A stretch of 64,000 bases of DNA, taken from Moniliella sp. 'wahieum' (Eukaryota > Basidiomycota > Moniliellomycetes > Moniliellales > Moniliellaceae). Shown here one piece after another: positions 55,360-64,000 of the stretch; within the stretch, counting starts at the first letter, position 1; every line of letters begins with the position of its first letter. The position numbers were made by a program, and so were the translations under genes. The stretch spans positions 186,001 to 250,000 of the forward strand of contig RSEE01000073.1 in NCBI GenBank assembly GCA_003971905.1, given 5' to 3'. The notes beneath the pieces were generated by a model. It did not search any database and was not told the DNA's origin. It worked only from the letters and a program-made list of their open reading frames with translations.

Positions 55360-56588
55360 TTACAACCACCGCATCACCTCCACCTCCAATACCATCCGGC
55401 AGTTGTCCTTATCCGGTAGCCAGACGTCCGTCTGCATGGGTGTTAGCCGGGGGGATGGTGAGGGCTTGGACGATGGCAGGTCGTCCACGTCTGATTGGTT
55501 GAACGAACTAGAGCAGGCATGCTGAGTCTGTTCTGCCATAGGGAATCCCTCCGATTCGTCGAGATCGAACGAAAAAGCGAATCCGGGGTCCTCCTCCGCC
55601 TCTTGCTTGGAGGGGTTAGGTATCTTGATGGGCCGGCAGTCCGCGTGCGCAGGAAATTTCGGGTCACTATCGGCCGACAAGGCCAGGCTGAATGCCGAGT
55701 CATCCGGGAAGGGGCTGATATCCTCCTCTTTTTGTATCGGTATGCCCAGGGCAGCTTCAAGGTCCGAATGGTCGAAGACCCCCATTCCCTCCCGTTCGCG
55801 GCGGATCATATCGAGCTTCCGACGCAGACGGCGAGCTCGGGCAGCATGCCGTTTCTTGTTGAGCTTGGGCTCTGCGTCATAAGCAAGTGGGGGTTCTTCC
55901 GTCCCCGTCTGGGCTGCTACCACGGCCCTCATCACGTGTAGGCTCGGGCCGGACGGGCGCGAAGACCCCTGCTCTTGGGTGCGAGTGAGTTCAGGCCATA
56001 GCCCCGCAAATTGAGAGGGATAGAAGAAGTCAGAAGCGCGCGCACCATCTCCTCCGACAGAACCTGGATCGCATCCCCATCTTCCTCGTCAATTCTCAAG
56101 GAGGGCGAGGGGCGCTTAGTCCAAAGAGGAACATGGTCCTTTCGGATCGCCATAGCACGCACGATACGGAGCGTTACCCTCTTTCCCGAGTCCGTAGCCC
56201 CCGGAAGAGGAAGCGCATCAGGTGCCGACAGAGAGGCCACCATCCGATTGAGGCAGTCCAAGCTCCTGCTCATTATTGAAGGTGGGACGCCTGCACAGGC
56301 ACCATCGTCCAGGATACCGAGCATATAAGTTGCCGCCTGAACTGGGGCTGGAGACGGACTCTGCCCCAATCGCCAAAGCAGCTGGGTGACTAGCCGCTGC
56401 TCCCGTTTGGGGTTGGGGTCGAGAAAGAGCTTGTACTCCACGCTGCCGCACGCATCGGGTTCGGGAGGAAAAGTATAGTAGTTGCTCCCCTCTTTGACAA
56501 AAGCGAGCGCGTCGGGAGTTCCATCAGATAAAGAAAGTTGGTCCATGTCCTTCTCAAAGGACTGGGATGTTGGTATTGGCACGGCCAT
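55360..56588 (-). CDS. GTPBP1-like N-terminal domain protein without a GTPase domain
   Basis: The first 150 residues follow the region that precedes the GTPase in GTPBP1/GTPBP2: NYYTFPPEPDACGSVEYKL, RLVTQLLWRLGQ, YMLGILDDGACAGVPP, MSRSLDCLNRMVASL and RVTLRIVRAMAIRKD. In GTPBP1 the P-loop GTPase follows directly. Here no GxxxxGK[ST], DxxG or NKxD motif is found. Instead comes a basic helix (KKRHAARARRLRRKLDMIRREREG) and an acidic tail. The two open frames (55932-56588 and 55360-55935) join with one shift near 55975. The start MAVPIPTSQSFEKD was chosen over an in-frame ATG far upstream. Function unknown; a regulatory partner of translational GTPases or ribosomes is a guess. Confidence 0.65.
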
Positions 56589-58026
56589 TGCGGCGAGTAG
56601 AGTAACGTGGGGGGGAGATGTGTAGGGGGTTAGGCAGGGGGCGCGGATCGTATGAGGGATGATGTTGATCGTGTTCGATAGGTAGCGAGAGAAGTGCGGG
56701 CCGATGTGTTTCCCAGGTTGGCCATTGCCAAGGGCGTGGTCGGGCGGGAAAAAGTGGGTAGAGACGGTGGTGGGAGAGGAGACGGAGAAGGGGGAGACGC
56801 GACAGTGAGTCAACAGTCCTTTAACCCATCTGGCTGACTCGAACGTCAAGCACAGCAACGCAACTGCGCGGAATTGCTGGCGACTCCTCATTTCAAATGA
56901 AATGTCTCATCAATAATTCCGCTGTCCCCTGGAAATTGCTTCTTGTATAACCTCAGGCTGAGGCCTCCTGGCCTCATGCCCATGGCTCATCGATCCTCTT
57001 CATTGTGACACCACGCCCGGAGCAGCCAGCCTGGCGACGAGGTACGGGCTATGGCAAGCTGTGGGAGCCAAAGCGGAGCAAACAAGGAGGCAGTGACTTG
57101 GTTGTGTCGGGCTTAATATTAGGTGCATCGGCTTCCCCACTTGCCCAACTTATCCTGGCCGGCAACCCCGCCGACCCCGCCGGCCGATTCCCCACGGTAC
57201 TCAAATTTCAAAAGCGATTAAGCTCTGGCATGTGACACGTGACAGATGATGCATACTGGCGAGCGGAACACGCCTGGTTCCGCAAGTCCTGCCTCCACCA
57301 GTCAGAACATCTTCGCCTTTTTAAGGTCGGCCTGACTGAACTTTCCTCTCTTTTTTCTTGACCCCACCACCACCAACCACGAGATCCAACAGCAATTCAC
57401 ACTGCACTAATTCAAGAACGTGAGCAAGGCCTGTGCAAGGGACAATGCTCAGCACTGAACCTGGATGAAGGGTGAAGCTCCAGGTCTTCAGTCCCCAAGA
57501 GTAAGATGAAGCGCGCCTGTCCGCGCCATGTTGTTGGACTGTCGGTGCTGGAGCATTTCTTTGATGAGATTCAAGCAGACACTAATGGCCCCCAGTAGAA
57601 GTCTCCCTTTATGCTCCTATCGGAGGGTTGACCGGGAAAGTGGGGCCAGACGAAAGGACCGGCATGTCCGGGCTCCAGGCATACTATCCAGGGCAGCCGT
57701 TTGCTACGCTGCGCTGGCTGATCGCAATGGCACATCTGTCTAATTTATGGTTTTGGTTTTCATCTGAGTCTCCACCCTAAATCCATAGCGTTTGTAAACC
57801 TTCCGTAAAGTGCACAGGAAACGCTCGACACCTATCTGAACTGGAGGCAGTGCGGATGGATGCGGATGAACGCAGTGGACATCGAGGCCAATCGTTTCTG
57901 AGATTTCTGCTCCATTCGTAGCTTCCGCGAAATGCTGGGCGCCTACCAGGCTCTGCGAGCTCACCCCGTGTGAGTGCTGCTCATGGCAACCCAATCAGGA
58001 ATTAAATACGGTGTCGCCAACAGAGG

Positions 58027-58226
58027 TCAAGGGTCAAGACCCTCTGGCTCCGTCCATTTGCTCCAAAAAACGGGGTCGAGCTCGAGTGGATGTGAAGAGA
58101 GTGGTATATGTGAGCGATCGATGAACCATCTCCAATGCGACTCTTCCGCAAGTTCCTTCCAGTGTGCAAACCTCTTGTGGGCCATTTTCGTGGCATGTGT
58201 GTACCCGCCCGGCGCATCGTGCACGA
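58027..58226 (-). mobile_element. 5'-truncated LINE 3' end, relative of the element at 25.7-28.8 kb
   Basis: The minus strand encodes RFAHWKELAEESHWRWF and ends WTEPEGLDP-stop. This aligns to LFAHWKELATKSQWKWF and WREPEGPD at the end of the LINE ORF. The first bases after the stop are also alike (CTTGACCT). It is a different, diverged family member, truncated at its 5' end as LINE insertions often are. Confidence 0.7.
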
Positions 58227-58297
58227 CCGGTGATCGGTGATCGGTGACGGTGACCAGGCGGAGGAAATGCTAAGAATTCACCACAACGGAAACATGA

Positions 58298-58307
58298 AAC
58301 GTTCAAC
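58298..58307 (+). promoter_or_regulatory. AACGTTCAAC candidate promoter element (La gene)
   Basis: An exact copy of the shared 10-mer, about 160 bp upstream of the La start codon. Confidence 0.4.
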
Positions 58308-58437
58308 TTCCACCCTTGACATGTAATTCCGCTTTTCGGGCTGCGGAAGGCAAAAAAATCTTTTGAGCGACTCGAGTTGACTGCTTGACTCGTCTACTGT
58401 GCCCCATCTTCCCTTGCCTCGAAACTCAAGGCCAGCA

Positions 58438-58461
58438 ACCACCACCACCACCACCACCACC
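58438..58461 (+). repeat. (CCA)n tract directly before the La start codon
   Basis: About eight CCA/CAC units end next to the ATG of the La gene, in the presumed 5' leader. Confidence 0.75.
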
Positions 58462-58462
58462 C

Positions 58463-59780
58463 ATGTCTACGCCCGCCGAGAAGCCCTCTGCCCCCGAGGC
58501 TGCCGCGCCTGCTGTGGCCGAGTCGTCTACTGCGCCTACTACTGCGCCTGCCCCGGCCATGGACAAGGATGCGGCCAAGGCGGCGACGGTCAAGCAGATT
58601 GAGTTCTACCTCTCGGACGCCAACTTGCCCTTTGACAAGTTTCTGTACCAGCTGTCTCAGAAAGACGACCACTGGGTGCCTCTTTCGGTCGTGTCAACGT
58701 TCAAGCGGATGAAGCCGATGGCCTCGGCTTTGTCTCTGGAGGAGATGGCAGCTGCTCTTGCGGAGAGCTCCAAGCTTGAGGTGGACGAGAAGGCGCTCAA
58801 GGTGCGCCGCAAGACTGCGCTTCAGCCGCAGCCTGACTCGTACAAGCGCAGCGTGTACGTGAAGGGGTTCCCTTTGCCCGCAGATGGCGACAAGGAGACG
58901 CCCGAGCTTCAGGAGAAGATCGAGCAGTGGTTCTCCCAATTCGGCACCCTCAACTCTGTCCGTCTACGCCGTGAACAGCCATCGCGTAAATTCAAGGGCT
59001 CTGTCTTTGCCGAGTTTTCGACCCAGGATGAGTGCGACGCGTTCCTTGCGAAGGATGTGGCGTCTATCCCTCGTTTCCAGGACGACCTGGAATTGACGGT
59101 CATGAGCAAGGGTGGCTACTGCGATATGAAGATGAAGGAGAAAGGGATTGACCCCGCTACGCAAAAGTTCTCTTCCAGCGGCCGAGGGTTCAATGCGTTC
59201 CGGGAGTCCAAGGACCGGAAGGACAAGCCCAAGTCTAAAGTGATTGAATTTGAATTTTTGGGCAACCCGCTCACTACCACTGAGGAGGGCAAGGTCGACC
59301 CGGAAGCCCTGACTGTGCCGGACGATTCGGTCTTGCGCTTCACTGGTGCTGGCGAGGGGGGCAACTGGCGCTCGCTTAAGGAGACTCTGATCGCCATTTT
59401 GCCCACTGCATTTGTCGAGTTCCCTGCGGGCGCTACTGAGGGGGCGGTGGGCTTCCGCCAGACGGTGACCGACGAGCTGCTCGCCAAGATCAAGGACGCC
59501 AAGATTGAGGTGGGAGGCGCGGCTGTGGAGTGGGCGCGGGTGCCCGCTGACGAGGCCAAGAAGTTTTTCCTCGAACGCGCCAACTTCCGTGCGGCTACGC
59601 TCCTGGACCAAAACAACCGGGATGCAGGCTCGGGTCGCGGCCGTGGACGTGGACGTGGCGGGCGTGGGGGCCGGGGTGGCCGTGGTGGTGGCCGCGGCGG
59701 CCGGGGGGTTCAACAAGCGCAAGGCTGACGACTCGAACGCCCCGCCTAAGGTGGAGAAGAAAGCCAAGACGGATGCCTAA
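58463..59780 (+). CDS. LHP1: La protein (RNA-binding, Pol III transcript chaperone)
   Basis: Binds the UUU-OH 3' ends of new Pol III transcripts such as pre-tRNAs and U6, protecting and folding them in the nucleus. The La motif spans about residues 40-120 (KQIEFYLSDANLPFDKFL, WVPLSVVSTFKRMK). RRM1 follows (SVYVKGFPL; FKGSVFAEF), then a second RRM-like domain (FTGAGEGGNWRSLKE region) and an RGG tail. The frame shifts near 59706 in a G6 run; one more G continues GGFNKRKADDSNAPP to 59780, which adds the basic KRK...KKAK nuclear signal expected at the C-terminus. U6 and tRNA-Gly genes in this window are likely clients. Confidence 0.93.
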
Positions 59781-59943
59781 GTCGTTGGCCGTCTTGGGCC
59801 AATGTCGTCGATCGCCTCGTTGTGTTTGAACTAGAAAACTACCCTTCGCATCCTATCCGTTCCCACATGTAGATGACCTCATATTTGGATGCAATGGCTG
59901 CGTGAGGGACGTGTAGATGATGTCTCGTAGCCTCACATGCACC

Positions 59944-61650
59944 TTACACTTCACCCCCGTCGTTCCTTTGCCACGCTTCAACTTCGTGGAACACCTCCAC
60001 CGCCAAGGCGCCCGCTACGCCTGGGGTGACCTGCTCAGCATAGAGCAGCGCCCGGCTCAACGCATCCACAGTCGCCACCCGGACCTCAGGCGTCGGAGGA
60101 GGGACACCTGGCACAGTCCCCGTCTCTGCGGGCGCATCCAGCACGGCTTCCCGCAACCGCTGAAGCACAGGGACGAAAATGGTGTCGTACGCACTAACTG
60201 TTTCCTCCTCCTCATACACTTCGTTCGTCACCTCGGGGCGCGTGTCGTGTCCCGCCTTTCGACGACTCCCCATGCGGAGAGAACCAGCGCCCTCCATGCG
60301 TTTGCGCACCGACCCAGATCGTGGCGCATGGTTTTCGTCCGTAAAGTCCCAGTCTCGCTGCCCCCGCTCCTCAGGCACAGCACGACGAACGGTGTTGCTC
60401 TCTCCGGGGAGAGCCGTTGCAGCCCGCGCTCCGCCCGCAACACCATTGGTCACTGTGCCACGTACCTGAACGGGGGGATTAGGGGTATGGGAACTGGGAG
60501 GAAGGATGGGCTCGTCGAGCGGGGCAGGCCGCGGGAGCGTGCCTTTCTTCATGGTTCCAAAGTCCCACTCCTCCTCTTCGCGACGTAACTCTCATCCGCC
60601 ACGGGCGGGGCACGATCCTCTTCTTTATGGTGCTCCGCCTTGTATTGATCGAGCCGGTCGATGAGTTCGGTCAGGTAGGACGTCTTTTTGGCCTGCCGGA
60701 TGAATTTGTGTCTCAGCAGGTCGGAAGCAGTAGGGCGCCGTGCTGGATCGCGCTGGAGGCAAAGACCGACAAAGTCTCGAAAGGTGCGGGAGAAGGATTC
60801 GGGCAGTTCAGGTGGGGGATTCTTGGGGATCAGAAAGAGCACCTTCATGGGATGGAGTTCGGCGTAAGGCGGCTCCCCCATGGCCATTTCGATGGCGGTA
60901 ATTCCCAAGGACCAGATGTCGGCTTTGGCGTCGTACCCCGACTGCTTGATTACCTCCGGGGACATCCAGTAGGGAGTGCCAACAAACGTGTTCTTCTTGG
61001 TCATCGTCGCTGTAAGCTGGCCTGACACGCCAAAATCGGCCAGCTTGACTTCGCCAGCAGATCCAAGCAAGACATTGGCTGCCTTGACATCACGATGCAA
61101 TTTTCCTTCGCCATGGAGGTACTCCAGCCCGCAGAGCAGGCCCCTGCACACAATGGCAATGTAGGCCTCTGGGAATCGACCTGGCTTCATCTGTTTCCTT
61201 GGTGAGTACACGCGCCAACTGACACACACAAGGGAAGGGAGAGGCACATACCAAGTCAGAGCAGCTCCCACCGGAGCAAAATTCCATGACAATCCAAAGC
61301 TTGGAACCCTTGAGCCAAGAGCCATAGTACTTGGTCACAAAGGGGCTGTCGAGCTGGGAGAGAATGGCGATCTCCTGTTGGATGTCCTCGATCTCATCCT
61401 GGGCCGCTTCCAAGTCAATGATTTTGATGGCAACCGGGTGTGGGTGAGTTTAGAAAAGCCCTTGTACACCTCCCTGATCCACACAATAAACCCCTGGCGT
61501 CAGTGTGCCGCGTGGCAAGGGCAGAGCAAAGAAGGGGCCATACCCAAACGACCCGTGACCGATCCGGTCTTGGAGCACGTAGATATCGGTGGGGTCCTCG
61601 GACGGGCGGTTGCCTGGGCCCGCGTGCGAGGGCGTGCGAGCGAACGCCAT
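59944..61650 (-). CDS. Ste20-like protein kinase, GCK (Nak1/Don3/MST3-like) group
   Basis: A serine/threonine kinase of the germinal-centre kinase group, which in fungi controls polarity, cytokinesis and cell separation. The kinase domain is N-terminal: P-loop IGHGSFGEVYKG (split by the intron 61474-61543), VAIK lysine, [20 protein letters not shown] and [12 protein letters not shown] second intron is 61191-61251. The C-terminal half is Pro/Arg-rich linker and a helical end with no domain I recognise. Frames shift near 61430 ([11 protein letters not shown]) and near 60580 ([11 protein letters not shown]). The N-terminal kinase place separates it from PAK-type Ste20 kinases, which carry the kinase at the C-terminus. 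Confidence 0.88.
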
Positions 61651-61810
61651 GTCCACCCAGGCTGGCAGTGGTGGCGGTGAGAGAAACCTGGTGGTGGCTG
61701 CCACCACCTGATCAACACAAAATAGAAAGCTCCACACGGTGGTTTGGGTTTCGTTTTTCCGACATCGGAACGCGCCTACAGGACGGGTAATATGCGAAGA
61801 TCCAAGCAAG

Positions 61811-61914
61811 GCACTCGTGATCAAGTGGTTAAGATGCAACTTTCCCATGTACTTGGGGTTCCATCACGAGGACTAGCGCAAGTTGTTGCCCGGGTTCGAA
61901 TCCCGGCGAGTGCA
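61811..61914 (+). tRNA. tRNA-Gly(CCC) with 32-nt intron
   Basis: Acceptor GCACTCG pairs with CGAGTGC, discriminator A. The D stem is ATC/GAT, the anticodon stem CAACT/AGTTG, and the anticodon CCC lies at 61844-61846. The T arm is CCGGG-TTCGAAT-CCCGG. A 32-nt intron (61848-61879) sits one base after the anticodon, the standard nuclear position. A T5 run follows at 61915-61919. Isotype is from the anticodon. Confidence 0.88.
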
Positions 61915-61919
61915 TTTTT
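61915..61919 (+). terminator. Pol III terminator of tRNA-Gly
   Basis: T5 directly after the tRNA discriminator base, with a second T5 run about ten bases later. Confidence 0.7.
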
Positions 61920-62387
61920 ATCATTTTTCAGTGGCGTTGATCCCCACAGTGGTAACTTGTTCCACAACTACACCCAACTGCACCACAGTCTGTGGAATAA
62001 CCCCTGAGTAGTGACTGTGGACATACCGGTGCGCGCCATCTCTTGTCAAGTGCATGTCAAGCTGCGCAATTGGTGACTCTGACATCCTGTTGATTGCGTG
62101 GTGTGGGGAACGTTGACGGTTTGCTACGTGTAATAATACGACCTTGATGATTATTGCACTCCCATCTTGTTTCCAGCTGAGTATGGCTTGTGGACGAGAG
62201 GAGCGCAGCTTGAGGGGCAGAAGTCCAAGAGCTGTTCAGCTAGAGACAGAGAAAGGGAACTGAGTGGTGGTGGTTAAAGTGTGCTGACGTCATCGGCTAC
62301 TGGACTTGTGTTTTTGTGGTCCCAGCTCGAGCAACCAACAAGCTGCAATGCGCCTATGGCCAACAACACTTGTCTGCCGCCATCATC
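61920..62387. other. Intergenic, GPATCH11 promoter side
   Basis: No gene. GAACGTTGACGG at 62109-62120 is a loose variant of the AACGTT word. Confidence 0.5.
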
Positions 62388-63401
62388 ATGTCCGACTCGG
62401 AGGAGGACTACATGTCCGCCGCCATCCTTGAGCAAGCAGAACAACTTTCCCAGGCCACTTCGCGCAAACGCCCTCGCCGTCCGCCACCCCCTGCGCCCCC
62501 AAGTAAGCGTACTCCCGCCCAACAAGCGGCCCAGGAACGCACCCTCCGCGTCCGCGGGCTCCAAACCAGTTTGCTCCCTCCATCCCAGGCACGTCCTTCT
62601 CCGAGTAGGGACGACAGCTCCACCAAAGCGAAAGATGGGGGTTGTTTGAAAAATGACGCCGAGGAGGAGAGCGGGGGCGACCGAAGATCCGCGTCTCCTC
62701 CCCAGCGCGCCTCGGAAACAAAAGGCCCGCAAGGCGCGGCTTGGCGCCAGCTTTTGGCGATGGGGTTCAAGCCGGGCGGGCACCTGGGTGCGCGGCCATC
62801 GGAAGGCGGGTCGGATCCGCTTCCCCTTGATGAACGGAGACTCAAGGGGGGGCAACATGCCAAAGCGGGGATTGGGGCGGTGCCGCCAGAGGAACCTGTC
62901 GCTCCGCTCTTGGAGGAGGTGGAGGCAGAGCAGGCTGAGGAGCAGGCTGCGCTGCAGCGCAAGCAGGAGGACGATTTTCGTGCCCGTCAATCGGCCATGC
63001 TGGAGGAGCGGCATCTAGCTGCACTTTTGCGGCGAGCGCGTAGTGCGGTGCTTATGCTCGACGAGCAGGCAGGCTTGGGCTGGAAGCCATTATGGGAAGA
63101 TGCGCCGCAATGGACGGAGAAGAAGCTGCAGGAGGCGATGCGGCTGCCATCGCTTGTGCCGCTGGGGCAGGAGACGCGGGATGAAGGCAGGGCGGAGGCA
63201 CGGGCGGTAGAGGAGGCGGAGGAGCGGGAGGAAGCGATGGCTGGATTTGCTGCGCTGGGGTTGGAGGAGCAACTGGCTCGCACGCTCGCCTATCTGCGCT
63301 CCACCCATCGGTTCTGTCTCTTCTGTCGCGAGCAGTTTGCGTCGGCCGAGCTGCTGGCCAGCACGTGCCCGGGGCCGGGGGAGGAGGAGCACGATGACTA
63401 G
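62388..63401 (+). CDS. GPATCH11: G-patch protein GPATCH11-like
   Basis: G-patch proteins activate DEAH helicases in RNA metabolism; the human member is also reported at kinetochores. The start MSDSEEDYMS matches the family. The G-patch core is AWRQLLAMGFKPGGHLG (about residues 120-137) and continues PLPLDERRLKGGQHAKAGIG. A long charged helical region follows. The C-terminal zinc-ribbon-like domain (DUF4187) reads LAYLRSTHRFCLFCREQF and CPGPGEEEHDD, with CxxC. About 337 residues, one uninterrupted frame without introns. Confidence 0.88.
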   Translation: MSDSEEDYMSAAILEQAEQLSQATSRKRPRRPPPPAPPSKRTPAQQAAQERTLRVRGLQTSLLPPSQARPSPSRDDSSTKAKDGGCLKNDAEEESGGDRRSASPPQRASETKGPQGAAWRQLLAMGFKPGGHLGARPSEGGSDPLPLDERRLKGGQHAKAGIGAVPPEEPVAPLLEEVEAEQAEEQAALQRKQEDDFRARQSAMLEERHLAALLRRARSAVLMLDEQAGLGWKPLWEDAPQWTEKKLQEAMRLPSLVPLGQETRDEGRAEARAVEEAEEREEAMAGFAALGLEEQLARTLAYLRSTHRFCLFCREQFASAELLASTCPGPGEEEHDD

Positions 63402-64000
63402 AGGACTAGAGACTAGGGGACTGGATGACTCGGCGACGCCAGATACGGGATGATGGCAGAGGCAGACCAGGGGGTGGGGTGGACGTGTGGGGGTGGCTTG
63501 GATGCGACGACAGGGGAGAGAGCACATGGTTGCCCGCGTGTGTAAGTCGCTGCGCTGAGTCTGATACGGGCATGTGTATACTGGTGCACTTGGTGATGAC
63601 TAGCTGTGACTACGCACAGCCCATCCTCCATGCGGCCAGTCAGACTAGTCAGATCGAGTCAGATCTCAGACGCGGCAGAAAGGGGTTGCTAGGGTTGGTA
63701 ACCCTAAGGGTGCCCACCGGCAGCGTGACAGGCAGCGGCTGTAAATGATTTATGATCCCAAGCGCCCCCAACGGCGGCCGACGCGGCGCGTGGGCTCGAC
63801 GCACACTGGCGCTGTGCGGGGGCGGGCGCGCAGGCAAGGCGGGCAAGCGGCGCGGCTAGGGTTGCTGCCGGGGGCCGTGGCCGGTGGGACGCAGGAGACG
63901 GTGGTGCAGCACGGCAGGACGCCGCGGCCACAAGCAGCCGCCGCCGAGTGGCAAGAGCAGCCCCCAGCAGCACGCACCCCCACCACTCCGCCCGCCCTCC
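63402..64000. other. Right-edge region, possible start of a minus-strand gene
   Basis: A minus-strand frame begins at 63973 with MLLGAALATRRRLLVAAASCR and is Arg/Ala/Ser-rich like a mitochondrial presequence, but it closes at 63704 with no domain. It may be an exon of a gene continuing by splicing, or chance in GC-rich DNA. The telobox palindrome is listed separately. Confidence 0.3.
63690..63706. promoter_or_regulatory. Telomere-repeat palindrome TAGGGTT-GGT-AACCCTA
   Basis: Two telomere-type half-units face each other around GGT. A further TAGGGTT lies at 63857-63863. Similar to teloboxes used as general promoter sites. Confidence 0.35.

Larger units (their letters stand above)
56589..58462. 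other. Long intergenic region with a LINE fragment
   Basis: 1.9 kb. It contains the LINE 3' fragment (58027-58226), a CACGTGAC site at 57235-57242, and a pyrimidine tract followed by CCACCACCACCAACCACG at 57341-57382 that looks like a strong fungal transcription start. No gene can be matched to it, since only short frames follow (for example 30 codons from 57506). A non-coding or spliced transcript is possible. Confidence 0.45.

Noticed and set aside
1-64000. CRISPR arrays, bacterial operons or integrated prophage
   Set aside because: No regularly spaced direct repeats; introns, U6 snRNA and fungal nuclear genes throughout show a eukaryotic chromosome.

Overview
The window looks like a compact, GC-rich nuclear contig from a fungus, most likely a basidiomycete. 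Introns are short (about 45 to 115 nt), with GTRNGT-like donors and occasional TACTAAC branch sites. Genes are packed at about one per 2.4 kb on both strands. Fungus-specific genes include the chitin synthase chaperone CHS7, a StuA/Ust1-type APSES regulator, a GCK-type Ste20 kinase and a secreted protein of a family I associate with basidiomycetes. I cannot name the species from the sequence.

Layout. 1-7.3 kb: glycerol-3-phosphate acyltransferase (3' part off the window), complex I 24 kDa subunit, an OAC1-type mitochondrial carrier and Arp1, all minus strand. 7.9-21.1 kb: UTP12, SDS22, a damaged second CHS7, the DEAD-box helicase DBP3, ornithine carbamoyltransferase and a JMJD4-like oxygenase. 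21.7-28.8 kb: a bromodomain protein, a U6 snRNA gene and a non-LTR retrotransposon with a restriction-like endonuclease. 29.2-40.3 kb: secreted glycoprotein, RNPS1-like RRM protein, bHLH factor and an IQGAP/Gap1-type RasGAP. 40.8-51.5 kb: an AIG2/GGCT-like domain running into a class V aminotransferase, intact CHS7, APSES factor, RPB4 and ZPR1. 51.9-63.4 kb: FUN30/SMARCAD1 remodeller, a GTPBP1-like N-terminal domain without its GTPase, a retrotransposon 3' fragment, La protein, Ste20 kinase, an intron-containing tRNA-Gly(CCC) and GPATCH11.

Most genes are core housekeeping: ribosome biogenesis (UTP12, DBP3), Pol II and Pol III RNA metabolism (RPB4, La, U6, RNPS1), chromatin (FUN30, bromodomain), mitochondria (NDUFV2, OAC1, OTC), cytoskeleton and signalling (Arp1, SDS22, RasGAP, GCK), and cell wall (CHS7). 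They are not co-directional clusters, and I see no biosynthetic gene cluster and no CRISPR array.

Two points colour everything else. First, many conserved genes switch reading frame by one base at short homopolymers, which looks like a base-calling problem in the assembly rather than gene death. Second, the 10-mer AACGTTCAAC and close variants recur about 100-200 bp upstream of several start codons. The best candidates for something new are the AIG2/aminotransferase arrangement, the GTPase-less GTPBP1-like protein, the retrotransposon next to U6 and the shared promoter motif.
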